NCBI RefSeq assembly: GCF_900115955.1
Contig: NZ_FOYL01000004.1
Location: 558,001 to 622,000 of the forward strand
Length of the DNA stretch: 64,000 nucleotides
Direction: 5' to 3'
Origin: Lentzea waywayandensis
Lineage (GTDB): Bacteria > Actinomycetota > Actinomycetes > Mycobacteriales > Pseudonocardiaceae
Shown here: positions 55,059 through 61,773 of the stretch, one piece after another
Layout: each line of letters starts with the position of its first letter
Position numbering within the stretch: position 1 is the stretch's first letter
Notes under the pieces: generated by a model
The model's input: only the letters and a program-made list of their open reading frames with translations
Database searches by the model: none
What the model was told of the DNA's origin: nothing
Made by a program: the position numbers and the translations under genes

Positions 55059-55598
55059 GTGAATGTTCGTCTTCTCGTTGGTGCTGCTGCTCTTCTGGGT
55101 CTTGCCGCGTGTGGCACCCCCACCGCCGGCACCGCTACCCCCACTCCCGTCGCTCAGGCGGAGGACACGCCCGTCGCGGCGGCCGTCCAGATCCCGGCAG
55201 GTCAGAAACTGGTCGGCAAGTACCAGGCCACTGGCGTCCAGACGTACTCGTGCACGAACAACGCGTGGAAGGGTCTAGAGCCCGCCGCGACGCTCGTCGA
55301 CAAGAACGACAAGCCGATCATCATCCACTCCCGCGGCCCCGTCTGGATCTCCACTGTGGACGGTAGTGCGGTCGAGGCGGCCCCCGTCGACGGTGCCAAG
55401 AACGACATCAAGGGCGCCGTGCCCGAGCTCCTGCTCAAGACCAAGACCGCTCGCGGTGACGGCCTGTTCGGCAAGGTCTCCTACGTCCAGCGTCTCGCGA
55501 CCGAGGGCGGCGTCGCCCCGGCCGGTGGCTGCACGGCCGGCGCGCAGACTTCCGTTCCGTACAAGGCCCTCTACACGTTCTACGCGCCCGCCAACTGA
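55059..55598 (+). CDS. DUF3455 lipoprotein
   Basis: 179 residues from GTG 55059. Lipobox LGLAAC with Cys at residue 19, then a Thr/Pro-rich spacer. The DUF3455 domain follows: IPAGQKLVGKYQATGVQTYS, CTNNAWKGLEPAATLVDKND, HSRGPVWISTVDGSAVEAAP, SYVQRLATEGGVAPAGGCTA. Two conserved cysteines (in YSCTNN and GGCTAG) may form a disulphide. Function of DUF3455 unknown; some fungal and bacterial members are secreted. Tandem with a second copy. Confidence 0.88.
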   Translation: MNVRLLVGAAALLGLAACGTPTAGTATPTPVAQAEDTPVAAAVQIPAGQKLVGKYQATGVQTYSCTNNAWKGLEPAATLVDKNDKPIIIHSRGPVWISTVDGSAVEAAPVDGAKNDIKGAVPELLLKTKTARGDGLFGKVSYVQRLATEGGVAPAGGCTAGAQTSVPYKALYTFYAPAN

Positions 55599-55644
55599 GA
55601 CGGTACTGAACCGGTCCGGTATTGGATCCGTACGACCGGACGTG

Positions 55645-56187
55645 ATGAAACGTGCTGGCTTAGTCCTGGTCTCATCAACTCTTCTGGGTATCCTCGCGGG
55701 AGGCGTGGGCTCCACCGCCGCGCCGACCCCGGAAGCCATGAGCGGCGGATCTGACGCGAGGGTCGCACCCGCTGTTCAGGTCCCGTCCGGCAACAAGATC
55801 GTCGAGAGGTTCTACGCCAAGGGCGTGCAGACCTACACCTGCACGGCCGGAGCGTGGAAGGGCCTGGAACCCGCCGCAACGCTGGCGGACCGGCTCGGCA
55901 GGGCGGTCGGACTGCACTCGCGCGGTCCGATCTGGGTCTCCACCGTCGACGGCAGCGCGGTCGAGGCCGCGCCGGTCGACGGAGCCCGCAACGAGGTTCC
56001 CGGAGCCGTTCCGGAACTTCTGCTGAAGGCGAAGTCCACCAGGGGCGCGGGAACGTTCGCCGGCGTCAGCTACGTGCAGCGCCTCAACACCAAGGGCGGC
56101 GTCGCACCCGCCGGCGGCTGTACCGAAGGCGCCCAGACGTCCGTCCGCTACGAAGCCCTCTACACCTTCTCCGTGCCCGCCCTCTGA
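55645..56187 (+). CDS. DUF3455 secreted protein, second copy
   Basis: 180 residues from ATG 55645. It is closely similar to its neighbour (VQTYTCTAGAWKGLEPAATL; HSRGPIWVSTVDGSAVEAAP; SYVQRLNTKGGVAPAGGCTE), including both conserved cysteines. Its signal peptide (RAGLVLVSSTLLGILAGGVG) has no lipobox cysteine, so this copy should be released instead of membrane-anchored. The last 28 bp overlap the convergent MFS gene. Confidence 0.88.
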   Translation: MKRAGLVLVSSTLLGILAGGVGSTAAPTPEAMSGGSDARVAPAVQVPSGNKIVERFYAKGVQTYTCTAGAWKGLEPAATLADRLGRAVGLHSRGPIWVSTVDGSAVEAAPVDGARNEVPGAVPELLLKAKSTRGAGTFAGVSYVQRLNTKGGVAPAGGCTEGAQTSVRYEALYTFSVPAL

Positions 56188-57335
56188 ACAAGCGCGACCA
56201 CGGCCGCCATGACCATCGTGATGCCGACGACCCAGAGGCCCGTCTTCTGAGTCCCGGTGATGTCGCGCAGCCAACCGGTCACGTAAGGGGCCACGAACCC
56301 GCTCACGTTGCCCAGTGAGTTGATCAACGCGATTCCGCCCGCCGCCGCCGTGCCGCCGAGGAAACTCGTGGGAAGTGCCCAGAACGTCGGCAGGGCGGCA
56401 CAAACGCCGATGGCGCAGACCGAGACCGCCACCATCGCCGCGATGGGGTTGTCCAGGTAGAGCGCCACGGGAATGGCCGCTCCACCCAGCAACATCGGCG
56501 CGGCGACGTGCCACTTCCGTTCCCCGGTGCGGTCTCCATGCCTGGCCCACAGGATCATGGCGACCGCGCCGAGGACGTACGGAATCGCGTTGATCAGCCC
56601 GCGCTCGACGACGCCCGCCTCCGGTGCCAGGCCCTTGATGATCGTCGGCAGGAAGAACCCCAGCGTGTACAGCCCGTACACGATCCCGAAGTACACGAAG
56701 CTCAGTGCCAGGATCCGGGGATGAGTGAGGGCCTTCTTCAACGGCCAGTGCTCTTCCTTCGGCTGCTCGACGGCTTCCTCGGGCCTGTCCGGTAGCCAGA
56801 ACCACGTCACGAACGCCAGCGCGATCGCCGGCAGCCCCTCGATGAGGAACATCGTGCGCCAGTCGGTCCACTGGATCAGCAACCCGCTGAACGTGGCCCC
56901 GAGCGCCGTCGAGATCGGGATCGCCACCATGAACAACGCGACGATCCGCGCCCGGTCCTTCTGCGGGTACCAGTAGGTCAGGTACAGGATGATCCCCGGG
57001 AAGAACCCGGCCTCCGCCACACCCAGCAGGAACCGCAACACGATCAGCACGGTCCCGTTGGGCACGAACGCCATGGCCGTGGCGACGATCCCCCAGCTGA
57101 TCATGATCCGGGCGATCCACTTCCGCGCGCCGAACCTGTGCAACGCGAGGTTGCTGGGGACTTCGAGCAGCAGGTACCCGATGAAGAACACCCCGGACGC
57201 GAACCCGAACACCGTCGCCGAGAGCTTGAGCTCCTCCGACATCCCGTTCGGCCCGGCGAACCCGATGTTGACCCGGTCCAGGTAGTTGATGAAGTAGAGC
57301 AGGCAGAGATACGGCAGGATCAACTTCCTGGGCAC
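56160..57335 (-). CDS. MFS transporter, anion:cation symporter type
   Basis: 391 residues from GTG 57335 with GGGGGGA six nt upstream. Twelve helices with the family features LYFINYLDRVNIGFAGPNGM (the conserved helix 1 Asp-Arg), LLEVPSNLALHRFGARKWIA, LLGVAEAGFFPGIILYLTYW (typical of this group), and YPQKDRARIVALFMVA. Members take up organic acids such as tartrate, phthalate or hexuronates. Substrate unknown. Its start codon is only 12 bp from the divergent SDR start. Confidence 0.88.
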   Translation of the reverse strand: MPRKLILPYLCLLYFINYLDRVNIGFAGPNGMSEELKLSATVFGFASGVFFIGYLLLEVPSNLALHRFGARKWIARIMISWGIVATAMAFVPNGTVLIVLRFLLGVAEAGFFPGIILYLTYWYPQKDRARIVALFMVAIPISTALGATFSGLLIQWTDWRTMFLIEGLPAIALAFVTWFWLPDRPEEAVEQPKEEHWPLKKALTHPRILALSFVYFGIVYGLYTLGFFLPTIIKGLAPEAGVVERGLINAIPYVLGAVAMILWARHGDRTGERKWHVAAPMLLGGAAIPVALYLDNPIAAMVAVSVCAIGVCAALPTFWALPTSFLGGTAAAGGIALINSLGNVSGFVAPYVTGWLRDITGTQKTGLWVVGITMVMAAVVALVQRAGTEKV

Positions 57336-57347
57336 TATGGTCCCCCC

Positions 57348-58025
57348 ATGACTGATCGTCCGGTCGCCCTCGTCACCGGGGCATCCAGCGGAATCGGCTC
57401 GGCCATCGCCAGAAGTCTGGCCCCCACTCACGATCTTCTGCTAGGCGGACGAGACGAAACATCGCTCTCGGTGCTCGCCGCGGAACTCCCCGGATCCCAG
57501 GCCTGGCCGTTCGACCTCACGAACGTGGCCTCGTCCGACCTGGGCAGCGTCTCGCGCCTGGACGTGCTGGTCCACAGCGCCGGCATCGCCCTGCTGGGCC
57601 CGTTGGCCGAGGCGACCCAGGACGACTGGCGAAAGACCTTCGAGCTGAACGTCTTCGCGGTGGCCGAACTGACCAACCTGCTCCTGCCTCAGTTGCGCAC
57701 CGCCGGCGGCCACGTCGTCCTGATCAACTCGGGCGCGGGCCTGAACGCGAACCCGGGCTGGGGCGTCTACGCGGCCTCGAAGTTCGCCCTCCGCGCCTAC
57801 GCCGACGCCCTGCGCGGCGACGAGCCGGCGTTGCGCGTGACCTCGGTCTATCCCGGCCGGACCGCCACGCCGATGCAGGAGGACGTGCGCCGCCAGGAGG
57901 GCGGCGATTACGACCCCTCGAAGTACATCGACCCGGCCTCGGTGGGGCGGGCGGTGGCGTCAGCCGTGCTGGCGACGCCCGACGCCCACATCACCGAGAT
58001 CAACGTGCGGTCGCGCCCGCACTAG
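57348..58025 (+). CDS. Short-chain dehydrogenase/reductase
   Basis: 225 residues from ATG 57348. SDR motifs: ALVTGASSGIGSAIARSL, HSAGIALLG in place of NNAG, catalytic Ser in VVLINSGAGLN, Tyr-x3-Lys in VYAASKFALRAY, and VYPGRTATPM. Short for the family. Divergent from the MFS symporter and possibly co-regulated with it. Confidence 0.88.
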   Translation: MTDRPVALVTGASSGIGSAIARSLAPTHDLLLGGRDETSLSVLAAELPGSQAWPFDLTNVASSDLGSVSRLDVLVHSAGIALLGPLAEATQDDWRKTFELNVFAVAELTNLLLPQLRTAGGHVVLINSGAGLNANPGWGVYAASKFALRAYADALRGDEPALRVTSVYPGRTATPMQEDVRRQEGGDYDPSKYIDPASVGRAVASAVLATPDAHITEINVRSRPH

Positions 58026-58032
58026 AAGTTGT

Positions 58033-58056
58033 CCACAGGCTGTCAACAGCCTGTGG
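58033..58056 (+). terminator. Terminator after the SDR gene
   Basis: CCACAGGCT (58033-58041) and AGCCTGTGG (58048-58056) form a perfect 9-bp stem with loop GTCAAC, 7 bp after the stop. A perfect DnaA-box sequence TTGTCCACA (58029-58037) overlaps the left arm, probably by chance. Confidence 0.75.
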
Positions 58057-58127
58057 CTAGAGGTTGACACTCAGTGATCAGTCATGTGTGTTAGCTCTTT
58101 CATCACGTGATCGAGGACATGGGAAAC

Positions 58128-58152
58128 GCCGCGAAGAGACTCTCTTCGCGGC
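58128..58152. terminator. Perfect hairpin in the low-GC island
   Basis: GCCGCGAAGAGA (58128-58139) and TCTCTTCGCGGC (58141-58152) are perfect 12-bp arms around a single base; in RNA the loop would be 3-5 nt. AT-rich sequence follows on the plus strand. It may end transcripts from either side. Confidence 0.7.
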
Positions 58153-58210
58153 ATCTTCCAACTTTATTAGTGTCTATCTTTGAGCTATACTGATGTCAGC
58201 TGTTGTGTAG

Positions 58211-58244
58211 GGATGATTCAACTGTGCCAGCAGTTGGATCATCC
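58211..58244 (-). terminator. Terminator overlapping the small-peptide stop codon
   Basis: GGATGATTCAACTG (58211-58224) and CAGTTGGATCATCC (58231-58244) form a 14-bp stem with one mismatch or wobble and a 6-nt loop. The stop codon of the 56-residue gene (58239-58241) lies inside the stem. Confidence 0.85.
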
Positions 58245-58409
58245 ATTGAAGATGAACTCCACCAATCTCATTGATTTGTCGAAGATCCAGCGGCCCGCTC
58301 CGTGACTCAGGCCGCTGAGCAGTCCTGCGAGCGCCCAAGATCCTGCTCTGGGCTGCTGACTTGGTGGGTTTAATCTTAGTTTCTTGTTGTTCTTGATAAT
58401 TTTTAGCAT
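58239..58409 (-). CDS. Unrecognised 56-residue peptide
   Basis: ATG at 58409 preceded by AGGAG with a 5-nt gap. The peptide has a basic start (MLKIIKNNKKLRLNPP), a Gly/Leu/Ala-rich centre (GSWALAGLLSGLSHGAGRW) and a mixed hydrophobic end (SMRLVEFIFNG). No cysteine, no signal peptidase site. Codon use is foreign: three AGA, two CTA, AAA common, and one TTA leucine codon (the codon read by the developmental tRNA bldA in Streptomyces). By my count the frame is about 49% GC. It has its own promoter, a 5' hairpin and a terminator. Function unknown; it might be a toxin, antimicrobial or regulatory peptide. Confidence 0.6.
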   Translation of the reverse strand: MLKIIKNNKKLRLNPPSQQPRAGSWALAGLLSGLSHGAGRWIFDKSMRLVEFIFNG

Positions 58410-58431
58410 TAAATCTCCTAGTTTATTAATG

Positions 58432-58473
58432 CGCAGAGAGCGTGGACACGAGATTGTGTCCACGCTCTCTGCG
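58432..58473 (-). other. Very stable 18-bp hairpin at the 5' end of the small-peptide mRNA
   Basis: Arms CGCAGAGAGCGTGGACAC (58432-58449) and GTGTCCACGCTCTCTGCG (58456-58473) are perfect, loop GAGATT. With the promoter at 58484-58512 the transcript would begin about 4 nt before the hairpin, so it would cap the RNA. It could instead be the terminator of the amidohydrolase gene that ends at 58578. Confidence 0.8.
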
Positions 58474-58483
58474 GTATGTGCTC

Positions 58484-58512
58484 AGTTTATCACAAAATGG
58501 CGTCGGTGGCAA
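58484..58512 (-). promoter_or_regulatory. Sigma-70-type promoter of the small-peptide gene
   Basis: On the minus strand TTGCCA (58512-58507) and TAAACT (58489-58484) are separated by exactly 17 bp. Predicted start of transcription is about 58477. It points at the small-peptide gene. Confidence 0.6.
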
Positions 58513-58577
58513 CGCTTTGGGTTGTCCTGCGTCATTCTTCCGCGCATACCAGGTGAGTAGCGGAAATGGTGAGTGTG

Positions 58578-59885
58578 TCAGGCGTTCCGCAGTCGCCGCG
58601 CCACCGCGGCGACTGCGGCCTGAGCCTCGTGCCGATCCACCCGAGTCGACTCCCCGCCTGCGACGACGTGGTCACCGGCGACCCACACGTCGGTGACCCG
58701 GCGCGACCCGGACCCCCACACGAGGTTCGCCAGCACCTGCGCGTCCGGCGCGTCCAGCCCGGTCGCAAAGGCCGGGTCATCAGCGGCGACGTGCACGACA
58801 TCGCCCCAACGACCGGCCTCCAGCGCGCCGATGTCGTCGCGCCCCAACGCGGAAGCCCCGCCCCGAGTGGCCATCAGCAACGCCTGCGCCGCCCCAAGCA
58901 CGGTCGCGTCCATCTTCGAGACGCGCGCCAGAAGCCCGGCCAGCCGCGCCTCCTCCAGCAGGTCCAGGTCGTCGTTGGACGCGGGCCCGTCGGTGCCCAG
59001 CCCGACTGCCACGCCCGCGGCCAGCATCTCCGGCACCCGCGCGATCCCCGAAGCGAGCTTCGTGTTGGAGCCGGGGCAGTGCGCGACGCCGACGCCGTAC
59101 GCCGCGTACAGCGCGATGTCGTCGTCGGACAGGTGCACGGAGTGCGCGGACAGCACGCGCCCGCCGAGCACGTCCGAAGCCTTCATCAGGGCCGGAACGG
59201 ATCCGAACTCGGCGCGAGCGGCCTCGTCCTCGAACGGCGACTCGGCCACGTGCACCATGAACAGCGCGCCACGGGCTCGCGCCTCGAGGGCGATCGACGT
59301 CAGCTGAGGAGCCGACAGCGTGTAGGCGGAGTGCGGCCCGTAGGCCAGCTCGACCCGCTCGCCAGGCCCGAAGCGAAGTCCGTCCGCGTCGATCCACGAC
59401 GAAATCTCGTCGGTCTGCGACTTCCAGTCCATCCCCGGCACGTCGAGGATCGCGCCGCCGAACACCACCCGTGACCCGGCGGCCAGCACCGAAGAAGTCA
59501 GTTCGGGCCCGTGGAAGTACATCTCGGTGGAGGTGGTGACACCGTGCCGGAGCATCTCGACGGCGCCGAGCAGCATGCCCGTGCCGACGTCGGCCGCGGT
59601 CATCTGCGCCTCGTTCGGCCACATCTGCTCCTGCAGCCACCGCAGCAGCGGCAGGTCCGAACCCAGGCCGCGGAGCACCGTCATCGGGCTGTGCGCGTGG
59701 GTGTTGACCAGGCCGGGCATCAGGATTCCGGAGAGCGAGCGGACCTCGCCGTCGAAGGCGGGGGCATCGGCGATGGCACCCACGTAGGTGATCCGGCCGT
59801 CGACGACGTCCACGACGGCGTCGCGCAACACGGCGCAGGACGGGTCGCAGGGCAGGACCACCGGGGCGTGCAGACGCAGTGACAT
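58578..59885 (-). CDS. Amidohydrolase, SAH/MTA-deaminase or chlorohydrolase type
   Basis: 435 residues from ATG 59885 (MSLRLHAPVVLPCDPSCAVL). Zinc-binding motif NTHAHSPMTVLRG, then MYFHGPEL, VHVAESPFEDEAA (His), SAHSVHLSDDDIAL (His) and LGTDGPASNDDLDLLEEARL (Asp) fit the MtaD/SsnA/TrzN group of deaminases. Likely substrate is an adenosine-type or guanine-type compound; it cannot be resolved here. A perfect CRP-type site lies 17 bp before the start codon. Confidence 0.9.
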   Translation of the reverse strand: MSLRLHAPVVLPCDPSCAVLRDAVVDVVDGRITYVGAIADAPAFDGEVRSLSGILMPGLVNTHAHSPMTVLRGLGSDLPLLRWLQEQMWPNEAQMTAADVGTGMLLGAVEMLRHGVTTSTEMYFHGPELTSSVLAAGSRVVFGGAILDVPGMDWKSQTDEISSWIDADGLRFGPGERVELAYGPHSAYTLSAPQLTSIALEARARGALFMVHVAESPFEDEAARAEFGSVPALMKASDVLGGRVLSAHSVHLSDDDIALYAAYGVGVAHCPGSNTKLASGIARVPEMLAAGVAVGLGTDGPASNDDLDLLEEARLAGLLARVSKMDATVLGAAQALLMATRGGASALGRDDIGALEAGRWGDVVHVAADDPAFATGLDAPDAQVLANLVWGSGSRRVTDVWVAGDHVVAGGESTRVDRHEAQAAVAAVARRLRNA

Positions 59886-59901
59886 GCGGAGAATCCTGCC
59901 A

Positions 59902-59919
59902 TTGTGATGCCGGTCACAA
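59902..59919. promoter_or_regulatory. CRP/GlxR-type binding site
   Basis: TTGTGATGCCGGTCACAA is a perfect match to TGTGA-N6-TCACA with an extra T/A pair. It is 17 bp upstream of the amidohydrolase start codon on the minus strand. At this position a bound CRP-family protein would probably repress, or activate from an overlapping site. Confidence 0.75.
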
Positions 59920-60011
59920 GCATGCATACATCCGGACGGGATGGGAATCCACGTTCTGTCGGGCGCGGGCCGACCCCCAGGGTCCGCCCCGGCCTAAAAC
60001 TTCTCCCCAAC

Positions 60012-60048
60012 CAAGGGGCCCGTTGCGCGTGATGCGACGGGCCCTTTG
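60012..60048. terminator. Terminator hairpin
   Basis: CAAGGGGCCCGTTGCG (60012-60027) pairs with TGCGACGGGCCCTTTG (60033-60048) along 16 positions, three of them G-U. It could end transcripts of the minus-strand kinase gene, about 270 bp away, or of an unseen RNA. The 59886-60227 spacer otherwise holds the CRP site and the dyad at 60182. Confidence 0.65.
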
Positions 60049-60181
60049 TGCATCCAAGAGCAACCACCGGTAGGACAGGGGCGTCTCAAGATCATGTCGA
60101 AGAAGCCGTGCACGTCCAGTGGATCCTTCCGCCGCGCGCAGAAGCCTGCGACCCCCAAGCCGCCGACCCGGCGCTGAGTTG

Positions 60182-60217
60182 GCATGATCACACTCCACGG
60201 TACGGGCGTGATCATGC
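60182..60217. promoter_or_regulatory. Perfect 10-bp inverted repeat before the 28-residue gene
   Basis: GCATGATCAC (60182-60191) and GTGATCATGC (60208-60217) are perfect complements with a 16-bp spacer; the right arm touches the Shine-Dalgarno of the next small gene. Each arm contains TGATCA. It looks like a dimer-binding operator or a 5' leader hairpin that could hide the ribosome-binding site. Confidence 0.6.
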
Positions 60218-60227
60218 GGAGGCATCA

Positions 60228-60314
60228 GTGGCCGACATCGACCCTCAGAACGACGACCAGTTCAGTGATGTCGAGATGACTCAGGAGTTCGAAGTCATCC
60301 GCGACGACATGTGA
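60228..60314 (+). CDS. Small acidic protein, 28 residues
   Basis: GTG at 60228 with GGAGG five nt upstream. MADIDPQNDDQFSDVEMTQE, then FEVIRDDM: nine or more Asp/Glu, one basic residue. No family recognised. The clear ribosome-binding site and dyad support expression. It ends one base before the convergent kinase gene. The short length makes function guesses unsafe. Confidence 0.55.
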   Translation: MADIDPQNDDQFSDVEMTQEFEVIRDDM

Positions 60315-60315
60315 G

Positions 60316-61473
60316 CTAGGAGATCGGCAGATCGGCGCGGACCGTCCACCCGGTTGGTTCGCGTCGGCCTGCGGAGAACGTGCCACCCAGCAGTTCCGCG
60401 CGCTCGCGCATGCCGACGAGCCCGTAGCCTCCCGATCCGCCGACGGGCACGCCGGAGGCAACGCCGTCGTCGAGGACGGCCAGGTGCAGCACACCGTCGC
60501 TCGAGGACAGTGAGACGTCCACTGAGGACACTGCGGCCGCGTGTTTCTGGGTGTTCGTCAGCGATTCCTGCACCAGCCGCAGCACCGAGCGGGCCAGTTC
60601 CTGCGGCACGGCGTCCTGCAGGTCGAACGAGAGCCGCACCGGCAGCCCGGATTCCGCGGCCAGCGCGCGCACGTCGTCCATCAACGACGAGGACGCGGCA
60701 GGGCCCGCAGACTCGCCGTCCCGCATCGTGCCCACGAGTCGTCGCATCGCGGTCAGCGCCTCGGTTCCGGAGGCGGCGATCGACGGCAGCACGTCGACCT
60801 CGCGGTTGAGCTGACCGGCCTGCGCGTGCACGACGATCGCCGTCACGTAGTGCGCCACGACGTCGTGAAGCTCGCGCGCCAACGCCATCCGTTCGGAGTT
60901 CTGGGCCGCCGCGACGGAAGCTGCCAGCTGCGACGCGCGTTCGTTGTCCCTGGCCCGGAAGTACAGCCCGGTGCCGAGCGCCAGCACGAGCATGATGCAG
61001 GCGCCGAACAGGTACGACGTGTAGTCCGGCTGCCAGTTCCGGTACTCGCGAGCCGACACGACCGGCCACCCGAGGACCTCGGCGGCGATCACGGCCGCCA
61101 CCACCAGCACCGTGCCGGCGATCGCGCGCAGGTGCGAGGACTCCCGCACGAGGATCGCGATCGTCGCCATCGCGGCGCCGGTCATCGAGATGTTGGCGCC
61201 GCTGACGAAGAAGTGCGGCTCGAACGCGACGTCGAGAAAGCGCATGTAGAGCGCCGTGCACACGATCGCGAACGTCAGTGCCAGCGCCGCGTCGAACGGC
61301 CGGCGCGGTGCCAGCACCGAGATGGCGCAGATGACCAGCACACCGGGGATCTGCCACCAGCCGGCCGCAGTGCTGATCGACCCTGTCTCCGCGATGACGA
61401 TGCCCGCGAGTGAGAGCGCCAGCGGCCACTGACGCTTGGCGAGCAGCCGCCAGTTCAAGTCCGTGCTCTCCAC
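60316..61473 (-). CDS. Sensor histidine kinase, HisKA_3 type, orphan
   Basis: 385 residues from GTG 61473 (MESTDLNWRLLAKRQWPLAL); an ATG at 61539 is possible. Five or six transmembrane helices precede HisKA_3 (ERMALARELHDVVAHYVTAI, the phospho-His in ELHD) and an ATPase domain (VLRLVQESLTNTQKHA; GGYGLVGMRERAELLGG). The N-box is intact. Unlike the kinase at 19311 it has no response regulator beside it; a regulator may be elsewhere. Confidence 0.88.
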   Translation of the reverse strand: MESTDLNWRLLAKRQWPLALSLAGIVIAETGSISTAAGWWQIPGVLVICAISVLAPRRPFDAALALTFAIVCTALYMRFLDVAFEPHFFVSGANISMTGAAMATIAILVRESSHLRAIAGTVLVVAAVIAAEVLGWPVVSAREYRNWQPDYTSYLFGACIMLVLALGTGLYFRARDNERASQLAASVAAAQNSERMALARELHDVVAHYVTAIVVHAQAGQLNREVDVLPSIAASGTEALTAMRRLVGTMRDGESAGPAASSSLMDDVRALAAESGLPVRLSFDLQDAVPQELARSVLRLVQESLTNTQKHAAAVSSVDVSLSSSDGVLHLAVLDDGVASGVPVGGSGGYGLVGMRERAELLGGTFSAGRREPTGWTVRADLPIS

Positions 61474-61642
61474 CCGAGCAACAGTAGGGCCGAAAGACCG
61501 ACCCCGCGTCCGACCGGGGGCTACCCCGGCATCAGCCATAAGGCTGACTGGGCGACCTGCGGAAATACCCTCACGGCGGATGTCAGATTACGCAGCGGTC
61601 ACGGACTCTGGAGGAGCGAAAGTCGGGGAAACGGAGGACGCC

Positions 61643-61741
61643 ATGTTGTCAGTTGTGTTCACTTGGGCCGCCGCTGTGGTCGGCCTGTTGGTCCTTGCGC
61701 TGATGGCTCTGTCAGGCGTGATGATCGACTCGAAGCACTAG
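61643..61741 (+). CDS. Small single-pass membrane protein, 32 residues
   Basis: ATG 61643 with GGAGG five nt upstream. One transmembrane helix covers nearly all of it (MLSVVFTWAAAVVGLLVLAL, MALSGVMIDSKH). It lies in the spacer between the orphan kinase (divergent) and the NOS gene (convergent). Proteins this small with one helix often regulate membrane partners; the kinase is the obvious neighbour, but this is a guess. Confidence 0.6.
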   Translation: MLSVVFTWAAAVVGLLVLALMALSGVMIDSKH

Positions 61742-61773
61742 GTCTTCCCGGCAGCCAGCGTGTGATGGGGAAG

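Larger units (their letters stand above)
58026..58577. other. Lower-GC island between SDR and amidohydrolase genes
   Basis: A 552-bp segment whose base composition is visibly unlike the neighbours: runs such as ACTTTATTAGTG, GATAATTTTTAGCATTAAAT and TTTATTAATG, near-consensus sigma-70 promoters and four long perfect or near-perfect hairpins. It holds one small gene (58239-58409, minus). No transposase, integrase or attachment repeat was seen at its edges. Confidence 0.8.

Noticed and set aside
58029-58037. Perfect TTGTCCACA DnaA box after the SDR gene
   Set aside because: A single box that forms part of a terminator hairpin; no cluster around it.
58163-58191. A firm antisense-RNA promoter (type I toxin-antitoxin pair) opposite the small peptide
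   Set aside because: TATACT is good, but no -35 is found at the right distance (only TTTATT), so it is mentioned only as a possibility.
58239-58409. The 56-residue peptide as a lanthipeptide or lasso precursor
   Set aside because: There is no cysteine, no leader/core boundary with the Thr/Gly pattern of lasso precursors, and no modification enzyme gene nearby.
60094-60177. A 27-codon plus-strand frame starting MSKKPC, rich in Lys, Arg and Pro
   Set aside because: No ribosome-binding site at a useful distance and no recognisable family; composition could arise by chance.
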